The notes under the pieces are model-generated. The model was given only the letters and a program-made list of their open reading frames with translations, was not told the DNA's origin and did no database searches. Positions 55,972-63,262 of a stretch of DNA of 64,000 nt are shown here, in pieces (the stretch's first letter is position 1; each line of letters starts with the position of its first letter). The stretch covers positions 175,304-239,303 of the forward strand of contig NZ_KQ948739.1 of NCBI RefSeq assembly GCF_001514195.1. Direction: 5' to 3'. The stretch is from Streptomyces griseorubiginosus (GTDB lineage: Bacteria > Actinomycetota > Actinomycetes > Streptomycetales > Streptomycetaceae). Made by a program: the position numbers and the translations under genes.

Positions 55972-56565
55972 CTACGCCCGCGTGTGCTGTGCCGAGACCC
56001 CCTCGAAGCGGAGGTTCCAGCGGCCGGCGCGGCCGGTCACCGTGATGGCCGACAGGGGGCGGACGTCGATGTTCCAGAACGTCGACGGCGGCGCCTTCAG
56101 GACGTACACCAGCGCGGCCCTGACCACGGCCGGCTCCACGACGGCGACGACCCGGCCGCCGTCCTCCATCGGCCGGGTGTCCAGCCACTCCCCCACCCGG
56201 GCGACGAATGCGAGCAGCGACTCGCCGCCGTGCGGGGTGGACCGCGGATCGGCCAGCCAGGCGTCCACGGACTCCGGCTCGCGGGCCATCGCCTCGCCGA
56301 GGGTCAGCCCGCGCCAGCGCCCCATGTCACAGTCCCGCAGGGCGAGTTGGACGAGGGGCGCGTATCCGAGGGCGTCGCCGGTGGCACGGCTGCGGGGCGT
56401 GGGCGAGCAGTACCGCAGCTCGGCCGCCGCGAGCGGCAGCAGCTCGGGCGCCACGGCCAGCACCTGGTCCCAGCCCGCCTGGTCGAGCGGACGGTCGTCC
56501 TCGAACCGCTCGGTGAGCAGCGAGGAGCTGCGCGCGGCGGCGACGAACGTGACCCGAAGTTGCAT
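55972..56565 (-). CDS. Histidine-phosphatase-fold protein lacking the catalytic histidines
   Basis: 197-residue protein of the phosphoglycerate-mutase/histidine-phosphatase superfamily by overall pattern: N-terminal strand, RPLDQAGWDQVLA (usual LTxxGxxQA), YCSPTPRSRATGDALG (usual SxxxRAxxTA), GRWRGLTLGEAMAREP, HGGESLLAFVARVGEWLD and a late strand. But the first RHG motif reads VAAARSSS and the second catalytic His position (SHGGVIR in active enzymes) reads EPAVVRAAL. So both histidines are replaced and normal phosphotransfer is not possible. Start ATG 56565. Convergent with the DUF6314 gene, 49 bp apart. A regulatory or binding role is inferred. Confidence 0.82.
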   Translation of the reverse strand: MQLRVTFVAAARSSSLLTERFEDDRPLDQAGWDQVLAVAPELLPLAAAELRYCSPTPRSRATGDALGYAPLVQLALRDCDMGRWRGLTLGEAMAREPESVDAWLADPRSTPHGGESLLAFVARVGEWLDTRPMEDGGRVVAVVEPAVVRAALVYVLKAPPSTFWNIDVRPLSAITVTGRAGRWNLRFEGVSAQHTRA

Positions 56566-56644
56566 GCGGTGATCGTGAGCCGCGAAAGTGCGCAGGTCAA
56601 GAGGCGTTACCCGGGATTTACCCTGGGTGCCCGCGGGCTTACGG

Positions 56645-57082
56645 TCACAGATCGGTCAGCGCCATCCAGATGTCGGGCTGGGCGAGCGGGGCGAACCCGA
56701 GCTTCTCGTACACGCCGTGCGCGTCCCGGGTGGCGAGCATGATCCGCCTCGGGCCGTACGGCCGCAGATGCTCCCGGACGGCTCCGACGAGCGCCACGCC
56801 GATCCCCTTGCCGCGTACGGCACGGTCCACGTAGACATCGCAGAGCCAGGCGAAGGTGGCCATGTCGGTGACCACGCGCGCGTAGGCCACCTGCTCCCTC
56901 GAGGCCGTGTCGTACACCCCGAAGTTGAGCGACCCGGCGATCGCCCGGTCCTGCCTTTCCCGGGAGCGCCCGATCGCCCAGTACGCGTCGGTGGACAGCC
57001 AGTGGTGCACCAGGTCCACGTCGAGGCGCTCGGCGTCGGTGGAGATCTCGTAGCCCGGGGCGAGGGGCGGGGTGTCGTTCAT
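56645..57082 (-). CDS. GNAT N-acetyltransferase
   Basis: 145-residue single-domain acetyltransferase. Core: YARVVTDMATFAWLCDVYVD, the acetyl-CoA loop AVRGKGIGVALVGAVREHL, and the C-terminal ATRDAHGVYEKLGFAPL. This is the compact form typical of amino-acid or aminoglycoside-like GNATs of unknown target. ATG 57082 (MNDTPPLAPG) without a strong ribosome-binding site; the frame is open a further 17 codons. Same strand as its neighbours on both sides, but 55-80 bp apart. Confidence 0.89.
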   Translation of the reverse strand: MNDTPPLAPGYEISTDAERLDVDLVHHWLSTDAYWAIGRSRERQDRAIAGSLNFGVYDTASREQVAYARVVTDMATFAWLCDVYVDRAVRGKGIGVALVGAVREHLRPYGPRRIMLATRDAHGVYEKLGFAPLAQPDIWMALTDL

Positions 57083-57137
57083 GCCGGGAGACTGACAAGC
57101 CGGGGCGGGCGACGTCGAACGGTTTTCCCGCACCGCG

Positions 57138-58607
57138 TCACACCGACCCCGTCCAGGGCTGCGTGCCGGGAGCCCGGAGCACCTCCTCGCAGGCCCTGCG
57201 GAGGCGTCGTACGCCCTCCTGGATCTCCTGGGGACCCGCCACCGCTGCGAAGCTCAGGCGGAGGTGGCCGGCCGGGGGTTCGGCGCTGAAGTAGGGGCGG
57301 CCGGGGGTGATCGCGACGCCCGCACGGAGGGCGGCCGTCGTCAGAGCGGTCTCGGCCGTGCCGTCGGGCAGCCGCAGCCACAGGTGGTAGCCGCCCGACG
57401 GGACGTGCGGGAGGGACAGTTCGGGCAGCTCCAGCCGGAGCGCGGTGGTCATGGTGTCGCGGCGGGCCTTCAACTCGGCCGAGATGGACCGCAGATGGCG
57501 GGGCCAGGCCGGGGAGCCGACGAGTTCCAGGGCCGCCTCCTGGAGCGGGCGGGGCACGAAGAAGGTGTCGACGATCTGGATCGCGCGCAAGCGCTGGAGC
57601 ACCGGCCCGCGCGCGGCCAGGGCACTGACCCGGAAGCTCGGCGAGGTCGCCTTGGTCAGCGAGCCGACATGGACCACGACTCCGTCGGGGTCGTCGGCGG
57701 CCAGCGGGCGCGGCAGCGGACCGGCGTCCTCGTGCACCAGCCGCCGTACGAAGTCGTCCTCGACGACGAACGCGCCGGCCTCGCGGGCGATCCGCAGCAC
57801 CTCGCCGCGGCGTTCGGGGGCCAGCACCGCGCCGGTCGGGTTCTGGAAGAGCGGCTGGCAGACGAAGACCCGGGCACCGGTCGCCCGGAACGCGTCGGCG
57901 AGGAGGGCGGGCTTCACCCCGTCCGCGTCCACGGGGACGGGGACCGGGCGCAGGCCCGCCGAGCGGGCGATCGCCAGCATGCCGGGGTAGGTGGGCGACT
58001 CGACCAGGACGGGGGCGCCGGGCGGGGCCAGGGCGCGCAGGGCGGTGGTGAGCGCGGACTGGCCGCCCGCGGTGATCAGCACCTCGGCCGCGGTGACGGC
58101 TCCGCCGATGATGCGCGCGAACCACTCGCGCAGGTCCGGCAGACCCTCGGTGGGCGGTCGGCCCCAGGCGCCGGGGCGGCGGCCCGCGCGGGCCAGGGCC
58201 GCGGACATCGCCCGCTCGGGCTGGAGGGAGGGGTGCAGATAGCCGCCGTTGAACTCGATCACACCGGGCGGCGGAGCGGCCAGCGACACCAGGACGCCGG
58301 ACGCGTCGACGGAGCGCGGTACGAGGTCGGCGGCGCCGTCCGCGCTCAGCGCGACCTCCTGCCAGGAGGTGTCCCCGGTCGCGGTGGCGGCCGTACGGGC
58401 CCGGGCACGGAACGCACCGGCGCCGGGGCGGGTCACCACCAGCCCCTCGGCGGCGAGCTGGGCGAGGGCGCGGGAGACGGTCACGGGGCTGACCCGGAAG
58501 CGGTCGACGAGGACCCGGCTCGACGGGAGCTTTCCACCCGGAGAGTAGCGGTCCAGCTCTCGCCTCAGCCGTTCCGCCAGTTCATCGACGCTGCTACGCT
58601 CTTGCAT
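57138..58607 (-). CDS. MocR-type regulator: GntR DNA-binding domain fused to aminotransferase
   Basis: 489-residue PLP-dependent transcription regulator. Residues about 8-75 are a GntR winged helix (RLRRELDRYSPGGKLPSSRVLVDRFRVSPVTVSRALAQLAAEGLVVTRPGAGAF). The rest is a fold-type-I aminotransferase domain: GLPDLREWFARIIGG, ITAGGQSALTTALRALAPPGAPVLVESPTYPGML, QPLFQNPTGAVL, and the PLP lysine in VGSLTKATSPSFRVSAL. Such proteins sense PLP-linked amines or amino acids. ATG 58607. The start codon overlaps that of the divergent EamA exporter by 2 bp, so it most likely controls that gene and itself. The frame extends 160 codons further upstream, antisense to eamA, and is ignored. Confidence 0.93.
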   Translation of the reverse strand: MQERSSVDELAERLRRELDRYSPGGKLPSSRVLVDRFRVSPVTVSRALAQLAAEGLVVTRPGAGAFRARARTAATATGDTSWQEVALSADGAADLVPRSVDASGVLVSLAAPPPGVIEFNGGYLHPSLQPERAMSAALARAGRRPGAWGRPPTEGLPDLREWFARIIGGAVTAAEVLITAGGQSALTTALRALAPPGAPVLVESPTYPGMLAIARSAGLRPVPVPVDADGVKPALLADAFRATGARVFVCQPLFQNPTGAVLAPERRGEVLRIAREAGAFVVEDDFVRRLVHEDAGPLPRPLAADDPDGVVVHVGSLTKATSPSFRVSALAARGPVLQRLRAIQIVDTFFVPRPLQEAALELVGSPAWPRHLRSISAELKARRDTMTTALRLELPELSLPHVPSGGYHLWLRLPDGTAETALTTAALRAGVAITPGRPYFSAEPPAGHLRLSFAAVAGPQEIQEGVRRLRRACEEVLRAPGTQPWTGSV

Positions 58608-58613
58608 GAGAGC
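58598..58613. promoter_or_regulatory. Dyad at the overlapping start codons of MocR and EamA genes
   Basis: GCTCTTGCATGAGAGC (58598-58613) has 5-bp arms GCTCT/AGAGC around TGCATG and contains both start codons. The wider region, GCTAC...GTAGC, is also symmetric. Possible MocR binding site, by position and symmetry only. Confidence 0.45.
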
Positions 58614-59517
58614 ACAGAGTAGCGCTACCGCACCGACCCGGATAGCGGTTCCCGCCCCCGCGAGGTCCTTCGGCACGGTCCAGGCCGCCCTCGGAGTCGC
58701 CGCGTTCTCCCTCACCTTCCCCGCCACCGCGTGGGGTCTGGAGGGGTTCGGGCCCTGGTCCCTGGTCGCGGTGCGCAGCGTTCTCGCGGCACTCGTCGCG
58801 GGCGGCTGTCTGCTGGCGCTGCGGATCCCGCTGCCGGCCCGCGCGCACTGGCCCGGGCTCGCGGTGGTCGCGGCCGGGGTGGTCGTCGGGTTCCCGCTGC
58901 TGACCACGCTGGCCCTTCGGACGTCGACCACCGCCCACGCGGCCGTCGTGGTCGGTCTGCTCCCCCTGACGACCGCGCTGCTGTCGGCCCTGCGCGTCGG
59001 CACCCGCCCCTCGCGGACCTTCTGGGCGGCGGCGCTCGCCGGCGCGGCCGCGGTGGTGGCCTTCACCGTGCAGCAGAGCGGCGGCGCCCTGACCACCGCC
59101 GACCTGTATCTCTTCGCTGCGCTGCTGGTGTGCGCGGCCGGCTACACCGAGGGCGGCCGACTGGCCCGGACCATGCCCGGCTGGCAGGTCATCGCCTGGG
59201 CGCTGGTGCTGTGCCTGCCGCTCAGCGTGCCCGCGGCGGCGCTCGCCCTGTCCCACGAGCCGGTGCACCTCGGCGCGCACAGCGTGGCCGGGCTGCTGTG
59301 GGTGGCGGCAGGTTCGCAGTTCCTCGGCCTGGTCGTCTGGTACCGGGGCATGGCGGCGATCGGCATCCCCAAGGCCAGCCAGTTGCAGCTTGCCCAGCCC
59401 CTGCTCACACTGGTGTGGTCGGTGCTGCTGCTCGGCGAGCACTTGACGGTGGCCGCCCCGCTGACGGCCGCGGCGGTGCTGGTGTGCATCGCGGTCACCC
59501 AGCGGGCGCGGGGCTGA
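58606..59517 (+). CDS. EamA-family (DMT) transporter
   Basis: 303-residue exporter of the drug/metabolite superfamily with ten predicted helices in two EamA halves (first about 25-150, second about 160-295; second begins YLFAALLVCAAGYTEGGRLA). The end of the second half shows the usual GIPKASQLQLAQPLLTLVWSVLLLGE motif. ATG 58606 overlaps the MocR start; a later start cannot be excluded because the first 20 residues are polar. Members of this family export amino acids or metabolites such as threonine or cysteine; with a MocR regulator, an amino compound is the natural guess. Confidence 0.92.
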   Translation: MRAQSSATAPTRIAVPAPARSFGTVQAALGVAAFSLTFPATAWGLEGFGPWSLVAVRSVLAALVAGGCLLALRIPLPARAHWPGLAVVAAGVVVGFPLLTTLALRTSTTAHAAVVVGLLPLTTALLSALRVGTRPSRTFWAAALAGAAAVVAFTVQQSGGALTTADLYLFAALLVCAAGYTEGGRLARTMPGWQVIAWALVLCLPLSVPAAALALSHEPVHLGAHSVAGLLWVAAGSQFLGLVVWYRGMAAIGIPKASQLQLAQPLLTLVWSVLLLGEHLTVAAPLTAAAVLVCIAVTQRARG

Positions 59518-59601
59518 GCGGCGCGTACGCGCCGTTCCCGGTGGGCCCCCGCGCCGTAAAATCAGGCCACGGACCGCTCACTCGGTGAGGAGGCACGGCT
59601 G

Positions 59602-59802
59602 ATGCGCGCAACCGTGGGCGACCAGCTCGTCCAGCACGGCAGGGTGGTCGGACAGCAGGACAAGGTCGGCGAGATCGTCGAGGTGATGGGGCAGGAGGGC
59701 AACCCCCCGTACCGCGTCCGCTTCGAGGACGGGCACGAGGGCGTGTGCTCACCGGGCCCCGACACCGAGATCAGGCACCGCCTGCACCGAACCGGTCGCT
59801 GA
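59602..59802 (+). CDS. DUF1918-domain protein
   Basis: 66-residue basic protein of the DUF1918 family: MRATVGDQLVQHGRVVGQQDKVGEIVEVMG, then YRVRFEDGHEGVCSPGPD. An SH3-like small beta-barrel is expected. Common in actinomycetes, function unknown. ATG 59602 with GGAGGCACG upstream. Its C-terminal tail (IRHRLHRTGR) and stop lie in the first copy of a 40-bp tandem repeat. Confidence 0.92.
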   Translation: MRATVGDQLVQHGRVVGQQDKVGEIVEVMGQEGNPPYRVRFEDGHEGVCSPGPDTEIRHRLHRTGR

Positions 59803-59875
59803 TCCGGCGCGGTGGCACCGCCTGCACAGGACCGGTCCCTGGTCTAACGCGGTGGCACCGCCGGCACCTGGTAGT
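59774..59875. repeat. 40-bp tandem repeat spanning the DUF1918 stop and the end of the glycosidase
   Basis: GGCACCGCCTGCAC begins at 59774 and 59814, and GGCACCGCCGGCAC at 59854; the units are exactly 40 bp apart and end CGGCGCGGT or TAACGCGGT. The first copy contains the DUF1918 TGA (59800-59802), the second contains the TAG (59844-59846) of the convergent gene, the third its last codons. Confidence 0.88.
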
Positions 59876-61070
59876 GGTCGGCCCCCACGCGGGCCATCGC
59901 CCCGATCGGGTCGGAGGCGACCTCTCGGGCGGCGAAGAAGACATGTCCGCGCACCTGTTGGTACTGCCGCGCGAGCGTGAGGTGCCTGGACAGCTCCGCG
60001 GGATCCTGCCAGGCGGCGGACTGTGCCGGATCCCCCGCCTTGTAGAGGGCCTCGCCCAGGTACAGCTTCGTCCTGCTCCCACGCGCCTGCTCCGCCCACC
60101 AGGGCACCAGCTTGGCGTAGTCGGCGGCGGCGAACCCGATGTTCCAGTAGAGCTGCGGCACCAGGTAGTCGATCCAGCCCTCGCGCACCCACTTGCGGGT
60201 GTCGGCGAAGTTGTCGTCGTACGACTGCACCCCCGCGCGCGTGTCCGAGCCGAGCGGGTCGGTGACGGCGTTGCGCCAGACCCCGAACGGGCTGATGCCG
60301 AACTGCGCGGTGGGCCGGATCCGCCGCACGGCCGCCGCCGTCTCCCGGACCAGCTTGTCGATGTTGTCCCGCCGCCAGGCGGCCCGGTTGACGAAGGCGC
60401 CGCCGTAGCGGTCGTAGGCCGCGTCGTCGTCGAAGGTCTGGCCGGCCACCGGGTACGGGTAGAAGTAGTCGTCGAAGTGGACCGCGTCCACGGGGTACTT
60501 GCGGACCGCGTCGAGGATCGCCTTCTCGACGAAGGCGCGCACCTCGGGCAGCCCGGGGTTGTAGTAGAGCTTGCCGCCGTACGGCACCACCCAGTCCGGG
60601 TGCTTGCGGGCGGGGTGGGAGGCGGCGAGCTTGGTCGGGTCCGTGTGGTTGGCGACGCGGTACGGGTTGAACCAGGCGTGCAGTTGCAGGCCCCGCCGGT
60701 GCGCCTCGGTGACGGCCGTGCCCAGCGGGTCCCAGCCGGGGTTCTTGCCCTGCGTCCCGGTGAGGTACTGCGACCAGGGCTCGTAGGGCGAGGGCCACAG
60801 GGCGTCGGCGGTGGGCCGTACCTGGAGGATCACCGTGTTCAGACGGTCCGCCGCGGCCCGGTCGAGGTGGGCGATCAGCTCGGCGCGCTGCTGTGCGGCG
60901 GTCAGCCCGGGCTTGGAGGGCCAGTCCCGGTTGGACACGGTGGCCAGCCACACGCCCCGCATCTCGGTCGGCAGCCACCACGGACGCCGGGGCGCGGCCA
61001 CCGCTCCCGAGGCCGTCGTGAGGGTCGACAACGCGGCCAGCGCGAAGGCCCGGCGCGACAGACGTCCCAT
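59844..61070 (-). CDS. GHL10-type glycosidase-like lipoprotein/secreted protein (DUF187)
   Basis: 408-residue exported protein of the glycosyl-hydrolase-like 10 family (YngK type). Signal peptide with a twin-arginine motif (LSRRAFALAALSTLTTASGAVA). The barrel motifs are clear: EMRGVWLATVSNRDWPSK, LNTVILQVRPTADALWPS, GLQLHAWFNPYRVAN, AVHFDDYFYPYP and FGISPFGVWRN, and IDYLVPQLYWNIGF. Some members cleave cell-wall glycans. ATG 61070 with GGGGGAG seven bases upstream. The C-terminal residues are within a 40-bp repeat. Substrate not known. Confidence 0.91.
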   Translation of the reverse strand: MGRLSRRAFALAALSTLTTASGAVAAPRRPWWLPTEMRGVWLATVSNRDWPSKPGLTAAQQRAELIAHLDRAAADRLNTVILQVRPTADALWPSPYEPWSQYLTGTQGKNPGWDPLGTAVTEAHRRGLQLHAWFNPYRVANHTDPTKLAASHPARKHPDWVVPYGGKLYYNPGLPEVRAFVEKAILDAVRKYPVDAVHFDDYFYPYPVAGQTFDDDAAYDRYGGAFVNRAAWRRDNIDKLVRETAAAVRRIRPTAQFGISPFGVWRNAVTDPLGSDTRAGVQSYDDNFADTRKWVREGWIDYLVPQLYWNIGFAAADYAKLVPWWAEQARGSRTKLYLGEALYKAGDPAQSAAWQDPAELSRHLTLARQYQQVRGHVFFAAREVASDPIGAMARVGADHYQVPAVPPR

Positions 61071-61252
61071 GTGCACACTCCCCCAACACCATGGATCCGC
61101 TCGGTCACGGATCGTCTCAGCGCCCCAGAATGCCCGACGGATGACCGCCCCAGGCGATCGATCATCGATACTTGGGAGTAACGTGCTCGAACGGAGCAGG
61201 AGCCGGACCACGGCGAACCTGCCGGCAGGCGAAGACCAGCGAAAGGTACGAA

Positions 61253-62128
61253 GTGACGGACTTCCCGGCGGGAGACATCGCGCGCGTCGGAGTGGTGGGC
61301 TGCGGCCAGATGGGGGCGGGCATCGCCGAGGTGTGCGCCCGCGCCGGTCTGGACGTGAAGGTCGCCGAGACCACCGGCGAGGCCCTGGAGATCGGCCGCA
61401 CCCGGCTGTTCAACTCCCTCACCAAGGCCGCCGAACGCGGCAAGATCAGCGCGGACGAGCTGGCCGCCACCCAGGCCCGGCTCTCCTTCACCACCGATCT
61501 CGGCGAGTTCGCGGACCGGGACCTCGTCATCGAGGCCGTGGTGGAGAACGAGCAGGTGAAGACCGAGATCTTCCAGGTGCTCGACCAGGTGGTGACCCGC
61601 CCGGACGCCATCCTGGCCTCCAACACCTCCTCCATCCCGCTGGTGAAGCTGGCGGTGGCCACCTCGCGGCCCGACCAGGTCGTCGGCATCCACTTCTTCA
61701 ACCCGGCCCCGGTGCAGAAGCTCGTCGAGCTGATCCCGGCGCTCACCACCTCCGAGGGCACCCTGGCCCGCGCCCAGGCCTTCGCCGAGAAGCTCCTCGG
61801 CAAGCACGCCATCCGCGCCCAGGACCGCTCCGGCTTCGTGGTCAACGCGCTGCTGATCCCGTATCTGCTGTCCGCGATCCGGATGTTCGAGTCGGGGATT
61901 GCGAGCCGCGAGGACATCGACAACGGCATGGAGCTCGGCTGCGCCCACCCGATGGGCCCGCTGAAGCTCTCCGACCTGATCGGCCTGGACACCGTGGCCT
62001 CGGTCGCCTTCTCGATGTACGAGGAGTACAAGGAGCCGCTGTACGCCGCTCCCCCGCTCCTGCAGCGCATGGTCGACGCGGGCCGGCTGGGCCGCAAGTC
62101 CGGCTCGGGCTTCTACACCTACGGCTGA
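61253..62128 (+). CDS. 3-hydroxyacyl-CoA (3-hydroxybutyryl-CoA) dehydrogenase
   Basis: 291-residue NAD-dependent dehydrogenase. N-terminal Rossmann motif GVVGCGQMGAGIAEVCARAG, the LVIEAVVENEQVK segment, SNTSSIPL with catalytic Ser, the catalytic His in GIHFFNPAPVQKLVEL, GFVVNALLIPYL and the C-terminal GCAHPMGPLKLSDLIGLDT. This is the PaaH/Hbd branch acting on acetoacetyl-CoA or 3-hydroxybutyryl-CoA. GTG 61253 with GAAAGG eight bases upstream. A single gene divergent from the glycosidase, followed by two hairpins. Role in butyrate or PHB-type metabolism inferred. Confidence 0.94.
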   Translation: MTDFPAGDIARVGVVGCGQMGAGIAEVCARAGLDVKVAETTGEALEIGRTRLFNSLTKAAERGKISADELAATQARLSFTTDLGEFADRDLVIEAVVENEQVKTEIFQVLDQVVTRPDAILASNTSSIPLVKLAVATSRPDQVVGIHFFNPAPVQKLVELIPALTTSEGTLARAQAFAEKLLGKHAIRAQDRSGFVVNALLIPYLLSAIRMFESGIASREDIDNGMELGCAHPMGPLKLSDLIGLDTVASVAFSMYEEYKEPLYAAPPLLQRMVDAGRLGRKSGSGFYTYG

Positions 62129-62149
62129 CCCGTACCCCCTGTGCCCGGC

Positions 62150-62227
62150 CGGCACCCTGTCCGTTCCAGGGTGCCGATGACACAGTGCTACGGCCATGGG
62201 CCCGGCTCTCCTCGAAGCGCCGGGCCC
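62150..62227 (+). terminator. Two consecutive hairpins after the dehydrogenase gene
   Basis: Hairpin 1: CGGCACCCTG (62150-62159) with CAGGGTGCCG (62167-62176). Hairpin 2: GGGCCCGGC (62198-62206) with GCCGGGCCC (62219-62227). Both stems are perfect; together they form a tandem terminator. Confidence 0.75.
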
Positions 62228-62358
62228 GTGTCATTCACACACCGTGTGCGCCCCGGGCCCGCATATGCCCCTCGCACACTCTCCCCACGCACCCACCAGG
62301 CGAGTTGACTCTTGATGCGCATGCAAGGGATGTGACGACTACGGAAAGGAGCGGACCT

Positions 62359-62616
62359 GTGACCGCCGAACCGGAGCATCCCGTGGTCCATGGAGAACTC
62401 GCAGAGTTACGACGTCGCCTCGACGTCGCGTACGCACGGGTCGAGGGCGGCCTCGCCCTTCTCAGTCATCGTACGAAGGAGACGGACAAGGAGATCGACG
62501 ATCTGAGCGCACGGATCATCGCCCTGGAGCACGCCCGCTGGCCGCTCCCCGCGGTCGCGGCGATCACCGCCGTGGGCGCGCTCGTCGTGGCGGTCTGGCA
62601 GGCCTTCGGACACTGA
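62359..62616 (+). CDS. Small coiled-coil protein with C-terminal membrane helix
   Basis: 85-residue protein. Residues about 10-60 are heptad-like and charged (ELAELRRRLDVAYARVEGG, SHRTKETDKEIDDLSARIIALEH), giving a coiled coil. One hydrophobic helix (LPAVAAITAVGALVVAVWQ) reaches to the C-terminus, so it is tail-anchored. GTG 62359 with GGAG seven bases before it; a longer start is possible. The pattern resembles small phage- or DUF1490-like accessory proteins but I recognise no family. Stands alone between a terminator and the convergent Nudix gene. Confidence 0.75.
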   Translation: MTAEPEHPVVHGELAELRRRLDVAYARVEGGLALLSHRTKETDKEIDDLSARIIALEHARWPLPAVAAITAVGALVVAVWQAFGH

Positions 62617-62641
62617 CGCCTCGGGCCGGCCGGGTGGGGGA

Positions 62642-63187
62642 TCAGGACAGGATGTCCTGACCGAGCCTCAGATGGTGCAACAGCAGTAACGCGGCCGCCA
62701 TGTTGGCGGCCGGGACCTCCCCACGGGCGACCATGTCGGGAACGAGCTTCAGCGGGACCCACTCCCGGCGGTCCGACTCGAAGTCGTCCACGGGGTGCCC
62801 GATGTACTCGCCCTCGTCGGCCCAGTAGATGTGGTGCACGGCGTCGGTGAGCCCGTTGGAGGGCTCCACGCTCATCAGGTGCTGGAGCGGCCCCGGCCGC
62901 CAGCCGGTCTCCTCCTCGAGTTCCCTGGCGGCTGCCACGGCGATGTCCTCTCCGTCCTCGACCACGCCCGCGGCGAGCTCCCAGCCCCAGCTGTCGGTGA
63001 TGAAGCGGTGCCGCCACAGCAGCAGGACCTCGTTGGCCTCGTTCACCACCGTGGCGACCGCGACCGGCCTCAGCCGTATCAGGAAGTGGTCGAGGTGCCG
63101 CCCGTCCGGTAGGGCGACATCGGCGAGATTGACGCTGAACCAGCGGTTTTCATACACGGTTTGTTCGTTCTGTTTCGTCCACTGCAC
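62642..63187 (-). CDS. Nudix hydrolase (ADP-ribose pyrophosphatase-like)
   Basis: 181-residue Nudix enzyme. The Nudix box is complete at about 74-96: GVVEDGEDIAVAAARELEEE then TGW (Gx5Ex7REUxEExGU), which binds the metal and cleaves the nucleoside diphosphate bond. The N-terminal strand and the arrangement before the box (LIRLRPVAVATVVNEANEVLLLWRHR) resemble ADP-ribose pyrophosphatases. GTG 63187 with GGAAGG upstream. Likely housecleaning of ADP-ribose or NADH-like compounds; specificity uncertain. Confidence 0.92.
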   Translation of the reverse strand: MQWTKQNEQTVYENRWFSVNLADVALPDGRHLDHFLIRLRPVAVATVVNEANEVLLLWRHRFITDSWGWELAAGVVEDGEDIAVAAARELEEETGWRPGPLQHLMSVEPSNGLTDAVHHIYWADEGEYIGHPVDDFESDRREWVPLKLVPDMVARGEVPAANMAAALLLLHHLRLGQDILS

Positions 63188-63262
63188 GGTTCTGCCACCT
63201 TCCGTCGAGTAAGTGGCAATATCGCAGCAGGGACTGTGGGGTGTCGGCGTCCGCGTGCCGAC

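Noticed and set aside
58608..59096. N-terminal extension of the MocR regulator
   Set aside because: Antisense to the EamA transporter gene; the GntR domain already begins at the usual position from ATG 58607.
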